Source of the DNA: Pseudomonadota bacterium
GTDB lineage: Bacteria > Pseudomonadota > Gammaproteobacteria > Woeseiales > Woeseiaceae
Direction of reading: 5' to 3'
Assembly (NCBI GenBank): GCA_027295475.1
Contig: JAPUKV010000038.1
Location: 1 to 11,128, forward strand
DNA: 11,128 nucleotides
Shown piece by piece: positions 8,477 through 11,128 of this stretch. The translations under genes and the position numbers were made by a program. Position 1 is the first letter of the stretch. Each line of letters begins with the position of its first letter. The notes beneath the pieces were generated by a model, which saw nothing but the letters and a program-made list of their open reading frames with translations, ran no database searches and was not told the DNA's origin.

Positions 8477-8590
8477 CTACGCGTGCTGTAGTCAGGCTGT
8501 ACCTCTGGCGTGGCAAGGCATTGGCGGTTTCCAGGGAGACCGTCACGGGTAAGCAAACTCGTTCGAGAGTCATCTCGGACGGGAACGGAG

Positions 8591-8607
8591 ATGCGGAAGG
8601 TCCGCAT
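8591..8607 (+). other. Perfect hairpin in the hupB leader
   Basis: ATGCGGA, loop AGG, and TCCGCAT form a 7-bp stem about 25 nt upstream of the hupB Shine-Dalgarno (AAGGGTGA, from about 8631). The sequence after it is only mildly T-rich (TGTTATTTCC). It may influence translation or mRNA stability, or be a weak attenuator. No known riboswitch or leader class is recognised in 8483-8642. Confidence 0.45.
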
Positions 8608-8642
8608 TGTTATTTCCAATATCAATCTTTAAGGGTGAATGC

Positions 8643-8915
8643 ATGAATAAGGGAGAACTTATTGAGGCAGTTGCGGGCTCGTCGGGTTTATCGCGTGCGG
8701 ATTCAACCAAGTCAGTGGACGCGTTCCTCGATACCGTTACCAAGACTCTGGCTGGGGGCGGCGACGTCTCGTTGGTCGGCTTTGGCACTTTCAAAGTCAA
8801 GGCGCGTGCAGCACGAATGGGACGCAATCCAAGAACGGGTGAGGCAATCCATATCAAAGCCAGTAATGTGCCTGGTTTCAAGGCTGGCAAAGGCCTGAAG
8901 GATGCCGTAAACTAG
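8643..8915 (+). CDS. hupB: DNA-binding protein HU
   Basis: HU is a small dimeric histone-like protein that bends DNA and compacts the nucleoid. The 90-aa length is exactly that of E. coli HU. The fold is clear: helices at 1-38, VSLVGFGTFKV (42-52), and the DNA-intercalating arm tip RNPRTGE with Pro63. The tail KASNVPGFKAGKGLKDAVN is typical. The start at 8643 is chosen because AAGGGTGA lies just upstream and the protein begins MNKGELIEAV as in the family; an in-frame TTG at 8607 would add 12 residues and lies within a hairpin. Its position after lon and before ppiD matches E. coli hupB rather than hupA. It has its own promoter. Confidence 0.97.
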   Translation: MNKGELIEAVAGSSGLSRADSTKSVDAFLDTVTKTLAGGGDVSLVGFGTFKVKARAARMGRNPRTGEAIHIKASNVPGFKAGKGLKDAVN

Positions 8916-9011
8916 CGCGCCCTTCGGTTCTGGGGCGACAAATCGGCTGATTTGGCGCGATTTATTACGGCAGATCGAACACCGATATCGCGAATTAATC
9001 GCGGACCGTCT

Positions 9012-9087
9012 GGGTGCTTAGCTCAGCTGGGAGAGCATCGCCCTTACAAGGCGAGGGTCGGGGGTTCGATCCCCTCAGCACCCACCA
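9012..9087 (+). tRNA. tRNA-Val (anticodon TAC)
   Basis: The acceptor stem GGGTGCT pairs with AGCACCC and CCA is encoded. The anticodon stem TCGCC/GGCGA encloses CTTACAA with TAC at 9045-9047. The T arm GGGGG-TTCGATC-CCCTC type is intact. It is followed after 5 nt by tRNA-Asp, so the two form one transcript. The 96-nt gap from hupB (8916-9011) shows no convincing promoter; it holds only weak stems (CGCGCC 8916-8921 with GGCGCG 8954-8959; AAATC/GATTT within). Confidence 0.97.
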
Positions 9088-9092
9088 CTTAC

Positions 9093-9169
9093 GGAGTGGT
9101 AGTTCAGCTGGTTAGAATACCGGCCTGTCACGCCGGGGGTCGCGGGTTCGAGTCCCGTCCACTCCGCCA
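9093..9169 (+). tRNA. tRNA-Asp (anticodon GTC)
   Basis: The acceptor stem GGAGTGG pairs with CCACTCC and GCCA closes the 3' end. The anticodon stem CCGGC/GCCGG surrounds CTGTCAC with GTC at 9127-9129. The T arm CGGG-TTCGAGT-CCCG is intact. It is co-transcribed with tRNA-Val and followed by a strong terminator. Confidence 0.97.
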
Positions 9170-9173
9170 ACAA

Positions 9174-9213
9174 AACGAAAAGGGGATCCTTTGGGGTCCC
9201 CTTTCTCGTTTTT
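9174..9213 (+). terminator. Intrinsic terminator of the tRNA-Val/Asp operon
   Basis: AAAGGGGATCC (9179-9189), loop TTTG, and GGGTCCCCTTT (9194-9204) form an 11-bp stem. With one bulged base it extends through AACGA/TCGTT (9174-9178 and 9206-9210). It is followed by TTTTT (9209-9213). This is a strong rho-independent terminator just before the repeat array. Confidence 0.9.
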
Positions 9214-9223
9214 GTAGTTTGTA

Positions 9224-9469
9224 GGAACCCATCCCGACGGGCGCTGGAAATACGCGCTGACTTTCGTTCGTCTCCTGTTGGAGCCCGTCCCGACGGGCGA
9301 TGGAAATACGCACTTACTTTGACTCGCATGTTGTTGGAGCCCATCCCGACGGGCGATGGAAATACGCACTTACATTGAGTCGCATCTTGTTGGAGCCTGT
9401 CCCGACGGGCGATGGAAATACGCACTTACTTTGACTCGCATGTTGTTGGAGCCCGTCCTGACGGGCGAA
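9224..9469 (+). repeat. REP array 2: five palindromic repeats with 56-bp period
   Basis: Elements start at 9224, 9280, 9336, 9392 and 9448, exactly 56 bp apart. The first is degenerate (GGAACCCATCCCGACGGGC, then GCT). The next three have centre CC, with single stem changes at 9336 (CCCATC) and 9392 (CCTGTC). The last has centre CT like arrays 1 and 3. The 34-bp linkers are variants of one sequence (AATACGCAC, CTTTGACTCG, ending TTGTT). Linkers after 9336 and 9392 differ at only a few positions and those after 9280-9301 and 9392-9413 look near-identical or nearly so, which indicates tandem duplication. Together with the leader of the RAYT gene this fills the 369 nt between tRNA-Asp and the transposase; I see no gene in it. 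Confidence 0.93.
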
Positions 9470-9538
9470 ATCAAAAATGTGCGTTTGTCTCAATAACGAC
9501 GTTTCCAAAAAAACGTACTGACATGAATCATCTCGTTC

Positions 9539-10015
9539 ATGCAGCGACCACTCTACGAACCCCCAAAAGGCACACACCGTCTGCGCCGCGGTCGTTTCTC
9601 AGGTCAAAACTTGATCTATCACATTACGACCAGGACATATCATCGTCGCAAAGTATTTGAAAACCTTATGGCCGGCAGAGCCGTCGTCAACGCGCTTCGG
9701 CGGGCGCATATGCTTGGTCACGCAGACACACTGGCTTTCGTGGTCATGCCGGATCATCTGCATTGGCTAATGCAACTGACAGGGAACAAGCCGCTGTCGG
9801 TCACTGTCAACACAGTCAAGTCATTGTCAGCAAGAGGAGTTAATCTGGGTACTGGTCGGCATGGGCCGATTTGGCAGAAAGGTTTCTTCGACCGGGGGTT
9901 GCGTCGCGACGAAGACGTGGTTTCGGTTGCCAGATACATCATTGCGAATCCGATCAGGGCGAACATAGTTGAGAAGGTAGCCGACTACCCGTTATGGGAT
10001 GCGATCTGGATATGA
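9539..10015 (+). CDS. REP-associated tyrosine transposase (RAYT, IS200-like HUH family)
   Basis: RAYTs are single-strand HUH nucleases that cut and rejoin REP hairpins and are thought to disperse them; they belong to the Y1 transposase superfamily. The 158-aa protein shows the metal-binding HUH motif as VVMPDHLHWLM (His73 and His75), the conserved IWQKGFFDRGLR block (111-122), and the catalytic Tyr133 in ARYIIANPIRANIV. These residues are all intact, so the enzyme may be active. The ATG at 9539 has no good Shine-Dalgarno; a small hairpin ACGTTT/AAACGT (9499-9516) lies upstream, and weak expression is likely. It is flanked by facing arrays of its presumed substrate. It is shorter than some RAYTs, but within the range of the group. 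Confidence 0.93.
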   Translation: MQRPLYEPPKGTHRLRRGRFSGQNLIYHITTRTYHRRKVFENLMAGRAVVNALRRAHMLGHADTLAFVVMPDHLHWLMQLTGNKPLSVTVNTVKSLSARGVNLGTGRHGPIWQKGFFDRGLRRDEDVVSVARYIIANPIRANIVEKVADYPLWDAIWI

Positions 10016-10023
10016 GGCTTTTT

Positions 10024-10155
10024 CGCCCGTCAGGACGGGCTCCAACAGGGCACTGAGTATGGTCATAGTGGTACCAGATCGCCCGTCAGGACGGGCTCCA
10101 ACAGGGCACTGAGTATGGTCATAGTGGTACCAGATCGCCCGTCAGGACGGGCTCC
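10024..10155 (-). repeat. REP array 3: three inverted palindromic repeats with 56-bp period
   Basis: On the - strand three identical elements occupy 10024-10043, 10080-10099 and 10136-10155, again exactly 56 bp apart, each with the GGAG head and CT-centred palindrome. The two 36-bp linkers (10044-10079 and 10100-10135) are identical, so the 56-bp unit was duplicated recently. In - strand orientation the linker shares only about 16 of 36 positions with those of array 1, including the AT start, a central TGAC and the end CTGTT. The array begins 8 nt after the RAYT stop. Confidence 0.93.
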
Positions 10156-10170
10156 AACGAAGTGCTGCTA

Positions 10171-10189
10171 TGCTTGGCCTGGCCAAGCA
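10171..10189 (+). promoter_or_regulatory. Perfect 19-bp palindrome overlapping the ppiD -35 box
   Basis: TGCTTGGCCTGGCCAAGCA has two perfect 9-bp arms around one central T. It contains the -35 hexamer TTGGCC (10174-10179) of the candidate ppiD promoter. This position suits a dimeric repressor or activator site. No T-tract follows, so a terminator is less likely. The cognate regulator is unknown. Confidence 0.55.
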
Positions 10190-10202
10190 CCTCGGCTATG
10201 AT
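10174..10202 (+). promoter_or_regulatory. Candidate sigma70 promoter of ppiD
   Basis: TTGGCC (10174-10179), a 17-bp spacer, and TATGAT (10197-10202) match consensus 4/6 and 5/6. Transcription would start near 10209, giving a leader of about 38 nt before the ppiD ATG at 10247. Confidence 0.5.
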
Positions 10203-10246
10203 GCTTCGCCAGATTTCAGTCGCGTGCCTCAGGCCCCAACAACACC

Positions 10247-11128
10247 ATGCTGCAGAATATTCGAGATAATTTTACGGGCAAATTCGCGATCGGGCTGATT
10301 GGCCTGATTGCTGTGTCTTTCGTATTTTGGGGAGTCAGCTCCCCCTTTATCGGCGGAGGATATGCCGCCAAGGTCGATGGCGTCGAAATCTCACTGGCCC
10401 AGCTGGAGCAGGACTACCGCCGCCAGCTCGCTCAGTATGTAGAGCAATTCGGCGAGCTACCCGAGAGCTTTCGGCGGCCACTTCGAGAACGCGTGCTCGA
10501 CAATCTGGTTCGTAACACGGTTGTCGATATTCACGTAGTTGGCGAAGGATTCCGCATTAGCGATGAAACGGTCACGACGTCAATCCAGCGCACGGCGGAT
10601 TTTCAGGTTGACGGCGCGTTTTCCAAAGAACGATATTTTGAGTTGTTGGCTGACAATGGCCTGGTTCCGGCGCAATACGAAGCCAGGCAGCGACGGGCCA
10701 TGCAGCAAAGTCAGTTGCAGCGATCCATTGCAGCAACGGCGTTCGTTACACCGGGAGAGTACCGCCGTTATCTGAATCTGATGGGCGAACAACGTCGCGT
10801 GACGCTTGCCACATTTGACTCAGCAGCCATTTCCGAAGCCATAGAAATCAGCGAAGAAGAAATCGTCGCATTCTATGACGCCCGACCGGGCGAATTCACC
10901 TTGCCGGAAACGGCCGATATCGAATATATAGAAATCAGGCGCGATGTGCTGAACCAGCAAGTTGAAATCTCCGAAGAGGCGCTTGCGAACTACTACGAGG
11001 TTTCCAAGAATCGTTATCTGCAGGATGAGCAGCGCCGCGCGCGGCATATCCTTATCCCCTTCGGCGATGACGAGGATGCGGCGCAGGAACAGGCAGAGGC
11101 ACTGACGGCACGCATCCGCGCCGGCGAG
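10247..11128 (+). CDS. ppiD: Peptidyl-prolyl isomerase D / periplasmic SurA-like chaperone (3' end cut by window)
   Basis: PpiD is an inner-membrane-anchored chaperone at the Sec translocon exit that helps newly exported proteins fold. The frame from ATG 10247 stays open for 294 codons to the window edge. It begins MLQNIRDNFTGKFA, then a hydrophobic anchor (about 12-33: AIGLIGLIAVSFVFWGV), the typical PpiD N-terminus. A SurA_N-like domain follows (AAKVDGVEISLAQLEQDYRRQ, 40-60, to about 160), with a charged helical part to about 260. The parvulin PPIase domain opens with RARHILIPFG at 264-273 and is truncated by the edge. The Shine-Dalgarno is poor (CCAACAACACC). Its place after hupB is the canonical gammaproteobacterial order, here with two tRNAs and a REPtron between. 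Confidence 0.93.
   Translation, partial: MLQNIRDNFTGKFAIGLIGLIAVSFVFWGVSSPFIGGGYAAKVDGVEISLAQLEQDYRRQLAQYVEQFGELPESFRRPLRERVLDNLVRNTVVDIHVVGEGFRISDETVTTSIQRTADFQVDGAFSKERYFELLADNGLVPAQYEARQRRAMQQSQLQRSIAATAFVTPGEYRRYLNLMGEQRRVTLATFDSAAISEAIEISEEEIVAFYDARPGEFTLPETADIEYIEIRRDVLNQQVEISEEALANYYEVSKNRYLQDEQRRARHILIPFGDDEDAAQEQAEALTARIRAGE

Larger units (their letters stand above)
9224..10155 (+). mobile_element. REPtron: RAYT gene between inverted REP arrays
   Basis: A RAYT transposase gene lies between five GGAG-headed REPs on the + strand (9224-9469) and three on the - strand (10024-10155). The palindromes nearest the gene on both sides (9448 and 10024) share the CT-centre type. This inverted layout around a single-copy-type transposase gene is the known hallmark of RAYT/REP systems in gammaproteobacteria. 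It occupies the space between tRNA-Asp and ppiD. I see no terminal inverted repeats or target duplication of a classical insertion sequence, so the outer limits are simply those of the arrays. Confidence 0.8.

Noticed and set aside
8607..8642. Upstream TTG start for HU, adding 12 residues
   Set aside because: The TTG lies at the base of a hairpin, and the ATG at 8643 has a good Shine-Dalgarno and the family N-terminus.
9224..9469. CRISPR-like look: 22-bp repeats with regular 34-bp spacers
   Set aside because: The intervening sequences are variants of one another, not unique spacers. The repeat is a REP palindrome with GGAG head, no cas genes are near, and a RAYT is adjacent.
9075..9577. Minus-strand open frames across array 2 coding repeated SIARRDGLQQ-like peptides
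   Set aside because: 56 is not a multiple of 3, so the same repeat is read in successive frames. The frames are open only because the repeat lacks stops on that strand, and they also cross the tRNAs and terminator.
9412..9660. 82-aa plus-strand frame overlapping the RAYT start
   Set aside because: It begins in the REP array and runs out of frame into the RAYT; no family resemblance.
10327..10775. Short plus-strand frames of 62 and 78 aa near the right end
   Set aside because: They are out of frame with the continuous ppiD frame from 10247, which carries clear PpiD features.

Overview
The window is a chromosomal segment of a gammaproteobacterium, judged from protein character and gene order; the genus cannot be named from sequence alone. 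Its backbone is the conserved protein-quality-control block tig-clpP-clpX-lon-hupB-ppiD, all on the + strand: trigger factor, the ClpP protease and its ClpX unfoldase, the Lon protease, the HU nucleoid protein, and the start of the periplasmic folding factor PpiD, cut by the right edge. Three tRNA genes sit in or beside the block: tRNA-Leu(TAG) before tig, and tRNA-Val(TAC) plus tRNA-Asp(GTC) between hupB and ppiD.

Left end (1-1740): the C-terminal kinase core of a sensor histidine kinase overlaps by 4 nt a response regulator fused to a GGDEF diguanylate cyclase. This is a two-gene phosphorelay that probably sets c-di-GMP level.

Repeats: eleven short palindromic elements (a GGAG head on the palindrome GCCCGTC-CY-GACGGGC) lie in three arrays at 1756-1889, 9224-9469 and 10024-10155. 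In all three arrays they recur with an exact 56-bp period. The second and third arrays face each other around a 158-aa REP-associated tyrosine transposase (RAYT, HUH family), which makes a complete-looking REPtron between tRNA-Asp and ppiD. The first array is a detached satellite of the same family about 7.3 kb away. A different element, a 19-bp perfect inverted repeat containing GGGGTCAGAGCCC, sits between clpX and lon.

Regulation visible in sequence: good sigma70-like promoters precede hupB (TTGACG-17-TATAAG), tig (TTGAAA-17-CATACT), clpX (TTGGCA-18-TATATA) and ppiD (TTGGCC-17-TATGAT). The ppiD -35 box lies inside a perfect 19-bp palindrome. A strong intrinsic terminator follows tRNA-Asp. 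The lon upstream region holds two imperfect 24-bp tandem repeats with CTTGAA cores.

The core genes are ordinary. What merits attention is the strictly 56-bp-periodic REP architecture with its RAYT, and several undescribed-looking intergenic repeats and palindromes.
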